Of a stretch of 6,415 nt of DNA, positions 6,189-6,415 are shown piece by piece. How positions within the stretch are numbered: the first letter of the stretch is position 1; each line of letters opens with the position of its first letter. The DNA is taken from contig DQBD01000233.1 in NCBI GenBank assembly GCA_003526065.1, positions 2,720 through 9,134 of the forward strand. The letters are read 5' to 3'. Made by a program: the position numbers and the translations under genes. The notes under the pieces are model-generated. The model did not search any database, was not told the DNA's origin, and saw only the letters and a program-made list of their open reading frames with translations. Source of the DNA: Gammaproteobacteria bacterium (GTDB lineage: Bacteria > Pseudomonadota > Gammaproteobacteria > Immundisolibacterales > Immundisolibacteraceae).

Positions 6189-6227
6189 GGCAGACACGGG
6201 CACCCGCCATTTTTTAAAGAGCGCACC

Positions 6228-6415
6228 ATGACTACCTTACTCAATGCCGATTTCGAACGACGCGTCGTCATTCGACCCACGGATTACCAGTGGGTGGCGT
6301 CGCCCATGCCCGGCGTTCAGCGCATGATGCTGGATCGGATCGGCGATGAGGTGGCACGGGCGACGTCGATTGTGCGCTATACCCCGCACAGTGCGTTCTC
6401 CTCCCACACCCATGA
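6228..6415 (+). CDS. ChrR-like cupin domain protein, 5' part (cut by window end)
   Basis: Only 62 complete codons are visible, running off the window. The start reads MTTLLNADF, then [29 protein letters not shown], a pattern I associate with small ChrR-like cupins, which resemble the C-terminal domain of the anti-sigma factor ChrR and dioxygenase-like stress proteins. The last codons read SSHTH (residues 58-62). His60 and His62 would be the first two metal ligands of the cupin HxH motif, and the next partial codon, GA, could encode the Glu or Asp that often follows. ATG at 6228 is chosen because the conserved N-terminus starts there; a modest AAAGAG ribosome-binding site lies at 6216-6221, 6 nt upstream. 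It is divergent from the dehydrogenase gene. It probably folds as a single-domain metal-binding barrel; its function is unknown and its relation to neighbours is not shown. Confidence 0.75.
   Translation, partial: MTTLLNADFERRVVIRPTDYQWVASPMPGVQRMMLDRIGDEVARATSIVRYTPHSAFSSHTH

Larger units (their letters stand above)
5804..6227. other. Intergenic region between divergent genes, no convincing gene
   Basis: 424 bp separate the dehydrogenase start (- strand) from the cupin start (+ strand). Base composition is visibly less GC-rich than in the housekeeping block, with an AT-rich patch at 5980-5996 that contains a perfect TATAAT on the - strand (5987-5992) but no matching -35 box. Two small open frames overlap each other antisense: 5879-6034 (+, ATG, 51 codons, hydrophobic middle) and 5894-6070 (-, ATG, 58 codons, polar). 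I recognise neither. The + frame stays open after its TGA from 6035 to 6217 without a start codon. No tRNA, terminator or insertion-sequence end was recognised. Confidence 0.5.

Overview
The window looks like chromosome from a GC-rich proteobacterium, most likely gamma- or betaproteobacterial. The block ribosomal L13-S9 / argC / erpA / anmK / M23 peptidase is one I remember as recurring in those classes, and the erpA, rpsI and rplM products are of proteobacterial type. I cannot name a genus. Almost all of it is housekeeping DNA. I do not see a new defence, mobile or biosynthetic system, and there is no CRISPR array, recognisable transposase or rRNA.

Layout. At 1-1823 (+ strand) lie the 3' part of an M23 murein endopeptidase gene and anmK, overlapping by 4 bp: a small cell-wall cutting and recycling pair. 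Convergent to it, on the - strand, is the rest of the conserved block. Read in transcription order, this is rplM (L13), rpsI (S9), tRNA-Gln(CTG), a strong intrinsic terminator, argC, a DUF6776-like membrane-anchored coiled-coil protein gene coupled to argC by a 4-bp overlap, and erpA (Fe-S carrier). A near-consensus sigma70 promoter (TTGACA, 17 bp, TAGGAT) drives rplM. The tRNA gene sits between rpsI and the terminator with no visible promoter of its own, so it is probably cut from the ribosomal-protein mRNA.

From about 5015 onward the region looks more accessory. A zinc-dependent medium-chain dehydrogenase gene (- strand) ends after 262 codons, where its family normally runs to about 350 or more. 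Its stop codon lies inside the -35 box of the rplM promoter, so the gene looks truncated against the ribosomal operon. Beyond it are 424 bp (5804-6227) with no convincing gene. They hold an AT-rich patch, two mutually antisense small open frames and weak promoter-like elements. Then comes the 5' end of a ChrR-like cupin gene (+ strand), cut by the window edge.

The observations most worth checking are the truncated dehydrogenase at the rplM promoter, the tRNA inside the L13-S9 transcript, and the unexplained intergenic segment at 5870-6217.
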